Shown: positions 32,186-47,100 of the stretch, in pieces | Numbering within the stretch: position 1 is the first letter of the stretch | How the letters are laid out: every line of letters begins with the position of its first letter | Source of the DNA: Chaenocephalus aceratus | Lineage: Eukaryota; Chordata; Actinopteri; Perciformes; Channichthyidae | Direction: 5' to 3' | Assembly (NCBI GenBank): GCA_023974075.1 | Contig: CM043801.1 | Coordinates: 28,439,504-28,503,503, forward strand | Length of the DNA: 64,000 nt | Translations under genes and position numbers: made by a program | The notes under the pieces: generated by a model | The model's input: only the letters and a program-made list of their open reading frames with translations | Databases searched by the model: none | Told to the model about the DNA's origin: nothing

Positions 32186-35100
32186 CTGCAGAGTGGGGCG
32201 AGTGGGTGAGATCAATGCGTGAGTCACATGTTTACTAATGTTTGTTGTTACTGTGCGTCCTGTTTTTCAGCATGAATGAGGTTAAACAGTTTGTCAAAGA
32301 TTTATTAAAACAATAGTCAGGTGCACATGAACATTGAAACAGATGTTGCTTTGTGTCATTATCTCTCATGTTCATGTGTCCAGAGAGTATATTTAGTATG
32401 GTAAGGAAAATAACTAATTGATTTTGTATATGATTTTATACGCCTCGGGGCAAATATCTACCAGTTTTTAGATAATGTGAAAATTCACACTTTTAACAAG
32501 AATTCCAAATCAGGTTTATTTTTGAAATGCTTAAATTGGCTTCACTAAGTACCTGCACATGTGAGCTTATCTTTGATATTCAACTTGTTTATGATTTAAA
32601 GATACCAAATACTTTAGTGTGCTTATTGTAAACCGCAATTTCACAGTACTACAGTTAGTCTTTGGACACAGTTTTTGGCACAAACTAATGGCCTTCACAT
32701 TGTAAAGATAGGGAACAAATCCAGTCCTTATCCCTTAAAAATATGTACTCAAAGGTTTATCGCAGGGTTTTTTATGATTAGTCAAATCAAGTAGAAGTCT
32801 TCCAAAGTACTTTTTGTATGAGCACATTTCTTTGACATCAAACTCGAAAGATAGCCTTTTTTGTAACATTTGATTGTATTAACTGACTGATGAACCTCAT
32901 TTAATTCAATTACAGAAATTACACTTAACCAATCCAAAAGACAATTGAACTAAAGCCTGTTGAAATTAAGAGCTGTGTAACTGAAGAAAATCTCAAGACA
33001 ACACAAATGTTGAAGACAAAGCAACAGAATTGATGTGATATGCAATTGGATTGTTTGTTGGTCTGACATGTACCCAACAATATCCATGCAAAGTGTTATA
33101 ATGACCCTGCGACACATTTTTCTAGTTGTTGTTGTGTACCTGTGTGTGGATTGTAGTGTCCTCCATCATTGACGATGACTCTGTTGAAGCGGATGAAGCC
33201 GAACTCTCCAATGAGCGGCTGCTGTGTGAGGCCGGCAGAGAAGGAGAAGGGCTCCTCGAAGCCACTGCTGGGGGCCGAAACTGATACAAGAAAATGCATG
33301 CGAGTCAATCTCTGTCTCATTTAAAAGATACATTACTCACTTTTTATACAGTCACTGAAAAAAAAGAAGTGATATTATCTGTTTATTGCAGGGTATAGAC
33401 TAAGGTAGGAAAATCAACAAAATAATGTTGGCTTCAAATTTTATTATCCGGACGTGTACAGAGAATAATCACTGTATCATACAAAACTAAAGACAATACA
33501 AATAATCATACTTTGTGATTAATGTTCAGATGATCGGTTAAGTATTGTCTGATAGTGCTACAGTGGGTATTGTGTCACAACAGTTAGCTTTTAATTCATT
33601 CACAAATCCTTTATTTGAGCTAATAATTTGTTTACTTTTTCTTTATCGATGCAGTGACTTATTGAGAGGAGTGTATTTTACCTGGTGATATAACGGGAGT
33701 GTGTTGCATCGGGTTCCAGGGCATCTTTGCAGCTACAGGAACTACAAGGTATACAAATAAAAGTGTTAATTATGTATTACCTCCTACAGTCACAGGTGTG
33801 AGCTGCCACGTCTATCTTTATATATCTTTCATTAAAATGAGTCTATTATTATGTTTAAAAAAATAGAACCACTGTATTCCATTGAGTGTTTTTGTTTGCT
33901 TTTCTGAGTCAGTGGCTGAAAAGAAAAAAAGACCTTTGTTTCAGTGACTTTAGCTGTTCCCTACTTCAGTAACTTTCTTCATCATTACCAAATGTATTAT
34001 TTGCCATGCATCGCTACAGAGGAAGACGAGCTAAAATCCTTCCTCAGTCCGCCCACATCTCCTTAAAGCAAACGCATCCAGTTCCCACTCACCCACACTC
34101 TCAGGCTACATATTATTCACAACCTTTTCCAATTTGTCTTGCACCGGTGTAGTAAGGCAAGGCAAGGCAAGGCAAGTTTATTTATATAGCACCTTTCAGC
34201 ACCAGGCAATTCAAGGTGCTTTACAAAAATGAAAGACATTCAGATAAAGGCATTTAAAAACAGTAAAAGAAACATTAAAAGAAAAACAAAAAATGAAAGA
34301 CATTAAGAAAATGGCATTTAAAATCAGTCATTAAAAAGAAAAGCTAATAAAATAAACATTAAAAGATAAAAGTTACAGTGCAGTCTAAGATATGAATAGT
34401 TCAATTATTTCAGTTCTTGATTTTTAATTTATTCTCAGAACCTCCCTTTGGAAATCCGAACATTTCCGTCCCGATTGTTAATTTAGACTGATTGTTTTCA
34501 CCATGTTATGCTCGCATGACATCCACAATCGGACCCTAGTAGAAAGGCAAAGGGTTGTAACTTGATGATTAACTGCTACAGTACGTTACCTTGGCGGCTG
34601 TCTGATTGAGGCGTGAAAGATGCAGGCTGCAGAGGAGGATAGCCTGCATTAGAAATAAATGACAAACACATCATGTTTTATCATCATCTGAGGTGAAAGC
34701 GAGGGAGTGCTGGCCAGAGGGAGTGTTTGGTTTTCCATCCCAACATTAATGAGAAAACACTGTGGCATAGAGTAGCAGAGGTGTAAATTAGAAATAAAAA
34801 CAGGTTGTAAGCTCTACTGCATTATTTTGGATTTATTTGTGGCTTTTTTAATCATTTTGATTTAGCTGTTTTCCAGGGCAATGAGATAAGAAGATACGGT
34901 CCCTACAGTTTCCGCCGAGGCTTGAAATGAATGTGCTGTTTGAGGTCCACACAAAACCAACAACCACTAAACAGACATTAAACAAACCAATCACAAGGGT
35001 CTACAGCCCTGTCCAGAATAGATTGTATGAAAACCTGCCTTTCAATGCTGAAAAAGTTAAAACGTTCATGACTCGTGAAGATTTGCATGAATTTCCAAGT

Positions 35101-38100
35101 TCAGTTCTCAGATTAAGATTCTTAACCAACACATTTTTAAATTATGTATTTCAAATCTTCTCTCTATTCTTTTACACTCCGAGGATAAATCAGAGCCTGC
35201 GTTACATTGTTTGATATTATCTCCTAATCATTATCTGCAGTTCCGCTAATTCAAGCCAGATCTGGCTCTGTGAGTATCGGTTGGCCCCAGCAAAATACTT
35301 TAGCATGCATGGATGACACAAACACAAAAAAAGTACACGGATAATTAAACCTCTTTTATAAGTTCCATATGTGAAAAATGGCCCGATTCCAATTGTTGTC
35401 ATTGCTGACGCAGTTTCAATGAGTATATCTGATGTGACTGTGAAGTGACAGCACTGTTGACAAGAGGAAGAGACATATATTATGTCACACATGTGGTAAT
35501 GCTGGCTGAGACTCAACTCCATGGTGCCAGAATGATCACACTGCCATAAAATATCCTCCTTGTCATGGAAGTAATGACATATTCTCCCAGACTCTGGAAC
35601 ACCCTGCCACTACCCATCCGACAGTCTGATTCCATAACAACATTCAAAACCCACCTGTTCAAACAGGCATTTTCTCTATAATCTGTACCCTGTGTCCCTG
35701 TAAGGTGTCCTTGGGTGTTTTGAAAGGCACCCCCAAAAATAAATGTATTATATTCTAGTTTTAGCATCGATTCATTCAAACAAGTAGACATCAGATCTGG
35801 ATAAAGGAGTTAGATTACAGACTCTGGACATTGTAACGCATGAAACCACGCCCTAAAGAGTGCTTGATTAAATACCCTGTTAAAAGCAAAAAAAGTGATT
35901 GAGACTGATGACGACCTTGAATGGTATCGAATGATGTCTTGCATTGATTGAATATCGTGAATATTCTCACTACAAGCCTCCAGACACATCTCGTCTGTGA
36001 TTTCAGCTCCCAGTCCTTTCTCCCAGGCTTCCCTAAATAAATCTGAAGATGTATCATTATGGCTCTAAAACATACTGCGAGAACAAATCGACCAACTTGG
36101 GAAGGATTTCATTGCCAACAGAAGATGTAAGGCTGCATACTGCAGGGTTAAGTCTTTATATGATGATAACATGAGTTTTGAGACCTAATGTAGGATCCAT
36201 CAGATAATCAAAACACGATATATATACGAGAATAACCTGGAATGACTTTCCTAAGATTATAAGATAACACATTTATAATCTTGCAAAGTGCACTCAATTT
36301 CACTCACAAAAATCGCTGTGGTTTATTACAGATGATACGGTGTGAATATTAGTGTGGCCGGGTTCTCCCTCTTTGTGCAAACATTACAAGTCAATACATT
36401 ATATTTAATATTTACTAAGTGAATGTTTAAGTAAGTGTTATTAGTCTGGCTTCTTTTCATGACATTGCTATTGTGAAAGGACGTAAAGGGCAAGCCTGTT
36501 ATTATCATTATTATTATTATTAAGTGTTGTAGCAGGTAATTTATTTATTTTGTGACCCCTTTATTCTCTGTCCATTTCCCCTCGTACATACCATTAGGCA
36601 TGTCCTCATCTTTATATGCACTGCAAATTCATTTAAAGCATTACTAAATCAGGTGTTCTGCCATTGATCCATGTGGTCTTTAGTGGAACTAAAACTAGAC
36701 TTAAAGCATATTTGTTTGGAGTTTACACATACTTATACAACTCATAAAAACACATTCATATTGAGCTGCCGATAATCCCCACCCTCAGTCCTCACCTGGT
36801 GCTCCAGCAAATCCGTTGACAGGCACGTTGGACGAGTCCTCAGACTCTCTGCGGACCGTCACCCTGCGGCTGTACCCCGGGGGTCCGGCCTCACCCGTCT
36901 CCACCACCGGCCGGGCACGGACCAGGGGGGGGACGGGCGGTCCGCCGGGCTGCCGGGGGCTGGACGGGTGGATGGGCGAGCTGATATGTATCGTGTGCCT
37001 GTTGGGCTGCAGCGGCTGTCTGGGGTTGGACGGCTGCGGTGGGATGATGAGAGGGATGTGGATTTGTTGGATTCTGGTCCTGGTTGAATCAGGCTGAAGA
37101 GCCGGCCTCTCTGGTCTTAAGGTCATTCCTTAGAAAGAAAAAGAAAATGACAGAGTGGCAAGATCGTAAGTATGTCAAAATAGAAGGGACCTGGGAGAAA
37201 ATAATATATTTGTAACTGCCTCGTGATTTAGATCTGTTCCACAATTCAATGGGTTCTTACTTGGCCAACAATACAATCTTTCACCAAGTTTAATGAAAAT
37301 CAGGCAGGTAGTTTTGACGTAATCCTACTGACAGGCAGACAAAGAAACAACAAACCAGCTAAAAACAACACCGCCTTCTTGGTGGAGGCAATGATTACGG
37401 TTCATTTTCTGCCCATAAACCATACTGTTGCCACCATCTGGTCACAAGCATTGAGAGTTATAGAAAGGGCTGTAACTGCACAGGCACTGGCCTTCAATTA
37501 ACTTCGGTTGTTTACAAATCCAACTTCCTCTCTCACATCCCTCCCTTCTCTTGTGAATTCTCCTTTAACGACTTGAATTCTGATGACAGGCCAAATTCGA
37601 CCTGGCTTTCACGGCACCTCTGAGCGGTTTTTTTCAGCTGGTATCATTATTACCCTTCATAAAAGCAAAGCAGGCGGGCTGTGTGAGTTTTAAGCAACGA
37701 GAACCATCTGAACGGAAACCGATTGGCTGCCTGCCAGACCCCCCGGGGGCGCAGACATCATCTGGGCCTCCGAGGGGAGCGAGAGACACTGGGATACTGT
37801 CCTGGGGACAAATAACAAAAATAATTACACTACCGGCTTTGTGTCTTAAACCCAGGTGTCAGGCGGAATGTGTCCAGCCATATTTAGAATTCAGTCATGA
37901 GGTTTCTACATAAAAAGGCTTGTTTGATGTAGCTGTGTCTGCAGTGCTGTGCAAACCCTGTGGGGGGGTTGGAGTACATGCAACAGGATTACTGTAATGT
38001 CACTCAGCCAAAGTGCTTACATTAAGGAAATGACCACTTAACCCAAATGGTTATACAGCCAGATTTGGCAGAAAAAGGCTCTGATCTTCGAGGAAGTGCT

Positions 38101-41100
38101 CAAAGAATACAAACAACACAGATTATTAAAGGGATACAACAAGTAAATGATCTAATGTAAACAGAATTTCGAGATAACTGTTATAAGGTATAAGTGGCAA
38201 AGAGGTGTCTGCTATAAAGTCAACTGAGACATCTGTGTGAATATGATTGGATGTTGCTGGTCAGCTGATATGATCAGCTGTTTTTACAATAGTCCATGGA
38301 GGCTGAAGCATGAGCGAATGTAGCTGCCTCTAAGTGTGGCTTTTATGGGGAAAACTTTTTTAAAACTATGTTGGCCCTCAAGGATAATGTATCGATATGT
38401 TAATGTATGGCACATAATGTAAACACAACATTGTTTTATTACAAGAAAACTCTGCAGGGTACTTTGACTTATTAATATTGAGGACTACTTTTTCATGGTG
38501 ATTTCAACCGTGTTTCATTGTGAGACTTTTCTCTGTATCCTCATCTACTGATAAAGAACACAAAACCCAAGATACTTTGAAGTGGGGGATATATCAATAG
38601 TCAGTGTATTAACTCAAGTAGATAGCGGTTGGCAGATCCCCAGTATGGAAAAATAAATAAAGCGTTCAATTAGACTGATATAAATGATTTTTCTCCTTGT
38701 CTTTATTTCCAAACTATGGTTTTCGGACATACACTGACTATAACATAAGTATACCTCACACAACCCCACTTCAAAACATCCGAACTACCTTAGACATAGT
38801 ACTGTTCCCAAGGTCATGAATGAACATTCATTTAATTACTTTTTAACTCTTTGAAACAAAGTAATATAATAATGTGTGTGAGTTCTGCCACAGCCAATAA
38901 CATTACGATTAATAAAAGTTAACTCCACATTCAAACTTGTACTGTGGCGAAGTGATGAATGGAATTACCTGCAGCGATGGTATTACATTAGTGTCTGCCT
39001 ATTACTCCGGATTATGAAAGCCACTCTGTTCTTATCAAATAAAACATCATCAATTATCAACAAAATGACTCCTTCTTACTGAAAGTGATACGACAAGCCA
39101 CTCAGAAACCACATGTATAATCAAAAACAAATTAATCCCAGATAATCAGAAATCTCTTCCTCATTTCCTCCCAGCGACTCCTTCAGGACGTCGGTTGCCT
39201 GAGTGCATATTTCCCATGAGCTCTCAGCTTGTGTCTCACTAAGGGGGCAACCACAAAAACACACAGATGGGGGGGGAACACATGCAAACCAGTGCTGGTG
39301 CAACCAAAAGCCTCACCAAAACCAGATGTTGTTGGTCAAAAGCAGATTGAAACACAGCTGGGGGAGGGATGCTGTAGTCACTGTTGCCTCCACACATTGG
39401 GGTGACGGTGCGTGAGTGTTCAAAAGTGTCTGAAAGCGTGGAGGAATATTGCAGCAGACAGGCTGATCATGCGATGGAAAACGGTGTCAAGGGGCACAGA
39501 GCAGGGTGTGGTACCATTAATGCATCACTCACACTCTGAACATACTTTTTTTTCTCCTACGCACATGGACACAATTTCATCCTCCACCTCATTTTGCTGC
39601 AGTGATATTAATGATGGGAGGTGGAAATTGTGCACCGCCTGGCAGACTTTGGGGACTCCCATTGTGTATCTGGGTCCTTTCTCCTCTGAAGACTTCCAGA
39701 TGGGCTCAAGGGTCAGAGATGGAAACACCTCACGTCAAGGCCCTACAGATCTCTGTAGGGACGCTGCTGCAGCGCCTCGCAAATCCTGGTGCGGACTGAA
39801 TATATACAGTGTGTGTTTGTGGGTGGTGTCAAGTTCAATTTTCCATTATTTTACAGCAGACAGCCTTTGGCTTCAAAAAGCCTTTGATATCTTGTTTTTC
39901 TTGTACTCCCTGATCACGGTGGACAGTTAATCTTACTGCCTGTCTTTTCTATATAAAGCCAGAATGATCAATTGCAAAGCATTGATCCATGAAATCAAAG
40001 CCTTAACGTTGTCCTCGATTGGTTTTGTTTCCTTTTCTGAAGACCTCGTCTGTTGATGGACAGGACAAGATGGAGGGAGAGGAGGAGGAAAAGGAGTCCT
40101 CTGGCATTCTTGGAAGAAAAGAAACTGGACAGAAGAGCGACGAGGGAGTTGAAGGAGAGCAGTTCAGAGATAAGCAGGAGAGAGGAAGAAACCGGGCTCG
40201 ACTGGGATCACCTCCAAAACAAGGAGGAGTAGAGAAAAAATAACATCTTGAGAATCAAATACGAAAATTGAGCACAAGAAAGTGAATAGGTCCCCGCCTG
40301 AAGGAGGAACAGCATGCTCAAACTCTTTGAAAAGCAAAGCATTTCCTATTTTATTATCATGATTTCACTTATGTTGACGTTTCCTAATAATCCCTATTAA
40401 TTATGTCCACTTGAATGCCTTAAAGCCCCACCTGCAGAGTATTAAATTCACTGTAATGTATCTCTGTTTAAGTTTTTAACAATGCAATTAGTCCCTGCTG
40501 CTTAACCACAACTCAACAAGCAGAGACTGCAGCAGCTGCTTTGGGCGAAGCAGTGCCAGCACTTTTGCCTCTAGAGTCACACACTTCCAATCAGCAAGTC
40601 ATATTGAGTAAGGGCAAAGCTATTCCTGTTCCTCTTTCAGCTATGTTATTACAGCACCTCGTGTGTTCCCGGCCTCCTCGAGGTCTTCATGTGACCGAGG
40701 TAAGACTATGAGCTCAAACGGAGAGGAAACATCTCAGTAGGCGCTGCTCCACCACCACACCCGAAGAGCTGGCAACTTTTTATCTGCATTAAGACTTTCC
40801 TTCCAAAACTTGAGGAAATAATAAATCGTCATGCTACCTCAGCCACATCATTTACCTCCCTCTCTCAAGGGATTTAGGATAGAGACTATGAGCTCAAAGA
40901 GAGAGAACATCATGATCTTGCCCTTTTAAGGAAGAGATTGACATTTTGAGGACTGTAGTGTGCAGACATCTTCTCATCTTTGCCGAGATGAGAAGATGTC
41001 TGTGCAGTGAAAGACTGTAAACAGGAGGAAACGGCTAACCTGGCTCTCTCCTAATGTAATCAACACAACGTAATACAAAAACAACGTTTGCTTGGGGAAA

Positions 41101-44100
41101 TGTTACCGAAAATACATCACATGTTCATCAGAAAATGTAAAGGAATACTTCACACAAATAAATTATAATTTGTATTTAAATAACTCATCCTGTGTTTCTA
41201 CAAACTATTCAATCAAATGTTGTTTTGCTAGCAAGCCTCCTCAATAAACAAAGAATCAGAATTGACAATTGAAGTAAACAGGGTTATGGTTTTTCTATGA
41301 AAAATATATCAAACATCAGTTTTGAAACCATACTTACCAAAATGACTTGCATTTTCACTAAAACCTTACTATTTGTACACACTTCCACATCAACAGTCGT
41401 CACACAGACAAGTATGACGCCTAAGCAGGTATACAATCTAAGTGGGAGTGTATTTAATAGTAAGGTTTTAGAAACAATGCATGTCATTTTGGGGTTGAAG
41501 TATTCCTTTGAGCCAGGCAGTCATTTCCCTTTTCTAGCCTTTATGCTAAGCTAAGTTAGCCGGCTCCTTGGAGAAGCTTCATGCTTAACATACTCAACTG
41601 ACTCGTCTAACTTTCACCAAGAAAGCTAATTAGCATACGACCTAAAATATCCTACATTTAAACATGCTCACTCAAATGAATATCTGGTCTAATCGTGGGC
41701 AGATGTGCGGTGTAATGTTACATGTAGGGAAATCACATCAAATAGTTTGGAAATGAATGCAATGGCAACTATTGGTCTCTCTTCACCACATTGGCTAACC
41801 TCTCCACCCTCTTTTCTCTCCTCAGGTCCCTGTTGGTCATTGTTTTAGACAATGGGTAGAGAAAGGGAGGCTCCAGCGATGGGGCCCCACTGATGACATC
41901 ACAGCTGAGGGGTAGACTTGAGCATCTGGTCCTGGGTGTGGAGCTCTACTTCTCCATCAAGACTAGCTCCAGCAGTGAGTCAGGGCCCTTAATGAGGACC
42001 AGACTCCACTCATGAGGCTGAGGTCACCCTACGGGAATCTCTGGAGACTGGTATGTGTACATGTGTAAGGAGAAAGACAGGGAGGCGGGTGTATTGTGTA
42101 TGAGCCTGCGTTTGTGTGTGTGTAATGGGAGTTTGAGGTCTGCAGTTTTGTGGTATGAGTAAAAAAGCGATGTCACGGTGCATGAGAGAAGCCTTCACCG
42201 CTCAAATTGTTCATAAAAGGGAGTGGATGAACCAGTCTGGTGTTCTGACATTTATATAAAGCAGCAATGAGGCTCAAAACAGTTCCTGTAAATCATCACA
42301 GCCGTCACCCCGTTGACCCCGGCATTTAAGAATTTAATTCCTCATATAAAAACAGGGGAATTCTTAGGACAACATGAGTCTAAGTCGCAGGAAGTTTCCA
42401 ATGTGGGCCTCTGCCTCTTGGTGCTGGGACATATTGAATGACATATTCAAGGAGGCCCAATGAACCTGTGTCCTCCCTCTCCGGGAAATACCCTGTGGCC
42501 ATTCATGGGATCTGATCCTCCTCTCCAAGCCTCCATGTAAGCCAAGCTCGCAGAGCGCATTATATGGAGGATTATCTTCAGGAAAAGTTTGTGTTTACAC
42601 AGATGTTAATCACACTTGATAAACTTGCTGGAAGTTAGAGAGGAAGCTGCAAAGGAGTGTGTGGATTTACTCATTTTAGAGACTGGCTATAATGTGGGAG
42701 TCTATAGACTTCTTCGTGGTGAAGTTGTGTAATAATCCATATCTAATTACTGTTATGAGGTATATATTTTTCGACCATACTGCACAATTATAGGTAGAAG
42801 TAATAAATATCATTGTTTGCTTTCGTGCTGGGAGTCAGAGGAAATTTAATATTAAGCCACAGCCAGGAGCAGGTTGGTTTAGCTTAGAAAAAGATTAGAA
42901 ACGGGTGAAAATATCTAGCCTGTCTGTCTATAGAATAAACTCTTCAAAAGTTGTGCACATTAAACCAGTAAAACCACGACTTTATGCTTTTCTACTTCGT
43001 TTTATGGACAGATGAAACCAAAGCGTACAGAATAGACATAACGTATTAACAGGGGACATGCTGGCGGTCAGATTGTTGTTATGGATAAAGCAAGGCTAGC
43101 TGCTTGCCTCTGTTTTAACACTTCATACTAAGCTAAAATAACTGGGCGCAGGCTGTAGCTTCATATTGAATGAACAATGTGGTATCTGTCTGCTCATCTA
43201 ACCGCGAACAACACAGTGAATACGCTTATTCGATTAAGTGACGCCTGCGACATAGTTCAGGATCAGTCCAGTAAGCAGATTCTCCAAACATAATTTAATT
43301 GTGTAAACTATGAAACATGGTGCAAACAAAAGTCAACCTTGTGATATCTCACTTGGAAGAGAAGGAGCCATTTATCTTACCATCTTATTTCTTGGAATTA
43401 TGCATGTGGATGTGCATGATCGATAAATATATAATTTAAGGTCCTTCAGAAAATAATTTATGTTTATTAGGAATAAGTCTTATACATCTTCTTTTTAAAC
43501 GTTTAATCCAGTTCGCTTTGTCTTCACAAATAATTGTGATATAATTATAATGTTGTGTGAATTTTGTTTGCTGTTTTGTTTGATGCGACTGTGTGTATGC
43601 CAATGCTAATAAAGAAAGAAAGTATGCTGGCCATCCAATGGCAAACATAGGCCTACATGCTGTGCACTCATTTCAATGTGTTTCTTTAGGCTCTGCTCAC
43701 TCCCTTACCTACCGTGTCTGCAGTCACACTGGTCACCTGAAAGCCAGCCGTCCCTTGCTGATATTGCTGCAACAGCACAACTGCTGATATACTCATACTC
43801 ATATAGATGTTCATAAGCTCCACCTTAGCATCCAACTGTAGGCGTTGAGTCTACATTTTGAACGCTATTGTCTAACTCCCTGTCCAAAATAGAATAACAG
43901 CTAAATACCAATGCTGTACATATTAAACATTCATATAATACCCCAATAATTTGTGCCAGCTGACTGTAATTGATTCCAAACTCTGGGATCTGCTCGTTGA
44001 ATATATACAGCATGGATAAATAGAATGTGGCTTTCATTGGCTTCAACTGGGTTGTGTCACTTAAAGCCAACGCCTTGTTGGCTTTAAGTGACACAACCCA

Positions 44101-47100
44101 GTTGAAGCTATTTATCCCCTTAGATCATTGTAGTCACTTCCTTCTCAAGCGATTACCACAGCCAACGATTCCATAAAACCACAACAAAACTGTCTGCTCA
44201 CCTGGCTCTTTGGCGGTGACGTCTTTCAACACGTGTTTGGCCATCGAGGACAGCTGTGCCTGGAGCCTCTGCATGGAGTTCTGCAGTACGATGATCTCAC
44301 CTCCGTGATTTCCACAGGTGGCGTTCATCCTGCTCTCACAGTCCCGCAGACCACCAACACTTCTCTCCAGTCCCTCTTTCAGCTCTCTGATGTTGTCGGT
44401 TACCCCATCTAGCCTTCCACACACCTTTTCAAGTCTGGTCACACGTCCACTGACAGCGGAGATACCATCAGAAACACCCTGTGTGTTCTGTTTGCATTGA
44501 CTCAGCTCAGAGGACACTTGCCTACTGAGCGTATCAAGCCTGTTCTTCAGCTCCTCCACCTGATGTCTGGTGTTGTCTGTTTGGACGCTGGGTACTGCAA
44601 CGGCCGAGGCCCAGTTGTCCCGCCCTCGACCCCCAGGGCCACTCTGCTCCGCATGGCAGCATGTGGAGTTTATTTGGTGCATATCCTGGTTGTATTTGCT
44701 TAAGGAGTCGCTTAAACCGGTAACAGCACCAGCCAGACCAAGCACATTATCTTTAAGAATATTCAATCCCTTCTGGAAATCCTCCATCGTCTTCACATGA
44801 CGTTCATTTGTGACCGAATGTCTTCCAACAACATCTTCTAGTTGCCTGAGCTTCACCGCGTTGGAATTGACATCAGTGTGAAGGATGTCCAAATCATTCC
44901 TGTACCGAGTCAGGTCCTTTAATATGCTTTCTAGACCTTTAGGTGTTGGCGATGAACTCACTGCACCTACATTTATTCCTGAGCCTGAACATCCTGCAGA
45001 GCACAACTCTCCAACAGCATTGACCTTATCATCCAAACCTTGGAGGAGGAACTTGTTATTGTTGACTTCTGTCTGGATGGCATCCATGGAGTCACTAAAC
45101 ATCCCAGGGAAGGAGCTGTTGCTCATTTCCACCAGCATGTTCGTAAACTGGTCCTCCATGCCATTCAGACGCTCCTCCAGAAGCTGCCGGATTGCTGCCA
45201 CTTCTTCCGAAATTGTACGTGTAAGTTTCTCTTCGATATAGAAACAATGAGTCTCTGCATTTTGCTCCGTAATATTAATGCGTGCCTCCATCTCTTCAAG
45301 GATTAGACTGAAATCATTGTCTTCCTGAGGTGCGGACAGGTGCGCCAGTTCGTTGTCAATGCGAACGTTCAAGATGCGATGAGCCTCTGCAATACGGTCA
45401 ATCTCACGCCACAGGTCTTTATGGTCACTATCGGATGGATTAATCTGTCTTTGAGTCCGTATCGGTCCATCTGCGGCTGCCATGTCCAGACGAAGTGCCC
45501 GGATCTCCTTCCTCAGATCAGTCTCCTTGACATCCAACAGCTTGGTCAGCTTGAGCAAACCTTCATCACGGCTGTCTTCACAGGTCTTGACCTTGTCATT
45601 GCATGCGCTTTGAAGCTTGGCCATCTGTTCCTCCACCTTCTGGTCCAGCTCCTTCTTCAGCTTCTCAAATGTTCCATCAACGTAGGTCTGGACAACATCA
45701 AACTCCGCTATGGCAGGAGCCTGAGATTGAGAGGCTTGCATCAGGACGCGGATCTGTCCCTCGTGACTTGTCATGGTTCCTCTTAGGTCCTCCAAAGCGT
45801 CATCTTTGATTTTCAGTTCATTGTTAAGATCATCCAACCGGGTCACTATTTTGTCTATAGCGTTGTCTCCAACGATCCCTCCTCTAGTAGCCTGGTGACC
45901 GTCCAGCACTGCCGGGCTGTCCTCGGTGTCTGCAGCTGGAGAGCTGTCTGGCGGACGCATGTTGTTGAGAAGCGTCACCAGTATCTTCTTTGTGTCGTCT
46001 TGCAGGTCTGTGCGGAGGTTGGTGGTTAACCCTGTCAAAGCGGACTGGAGATCCTGGACTATCCGAGAGAGGCGCTGAACTTCACCTTCCAGAAGATGCA
46101 CCTTATCCCCCCCATCACGCCTCGTTTCATGGTGCGCTGTCTCTCTCCGCTCTGGCCCTACAATCAGATGAAATTTGAACAAATTAATCTCTCCTCTTTG
46201 AGAAGAATGACACTTTGAAAATACGTGGTATTAATGGACAAACACGCTTAAAGTAAAACAGAAAATGTCTTACTCTGCATGTGTCTGGGTGTATATCCAG
46301 GATTCTGTGGGTAGTAGGGCTGTGTTCCCTGAACTGTTTGTCGGTCCGGGGCTGGTTTTAAGTCTTTGCAGTCCAGACCGTGGTAACCAGGACAGCATCT
46401 CCACTCCAACTCTGTGACTGATTTGAAGGCAATCTTGTACGTGGGTCGAAACCGATTGTGGTATCTGTAAAACAGGACGGAACCTATTTTTCCAAGATCT
46501 CAAACAAATATAAATATAAAATGGGAAACGCTGCTTTATTTCTAGGATAAATCCAGAGCCTTTTTGAGTGTTATTCCTCTATTTTGCTTGTTGTGCAACA
46601 GCTACTCTGCCGTTTCTAAAAAAACAAAACAACACTTCCAATAACAAGTATTTTTATTGGGAACTGTAGCGTCCTGCAATCACCAAAGCACTTGGGATTT
46701 TTGGATGGTCTTTGAGTCTGTCTCTGTTCATGAACATTTCAACTTTCTAGTCAAGTCAAACAGTTTCCAAAGAAACAATAGATGAAATCACTTCCCTGAA
46801 GTAGGGGTCGTGACATCGAGAACATCTGGAAAGTCGACCGAAACAATCATCCCAGCACATTTCCTAACAGACTCCATCAATGATAACACTTTTGCAATTT
46901 GACAAATGGAAGAAATGAAACTGAAAACCTTTAACATTATGGTTGTTTTCAACTGTGTTCCTTAATCTCTTCTTTACAAGAGAGAAAGCCAGAATATAAT
47001 GTCATATCTTAGAAATGGAAAAAGCCAGAGGTGCCTTTTTTCTCACTGCCATCTTTTTGTCTTTACGCAGAAACGTGGAAACTTGGTCTCCTGTGACCTG

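Noticed and set aside
39412..39930. 172-codon + strand open frame in emilin2 intron 4
   Set aside because: No recognisable domain, no splice-consistent partner exon and unremarkable composition; length alone is not enough at this AT content.
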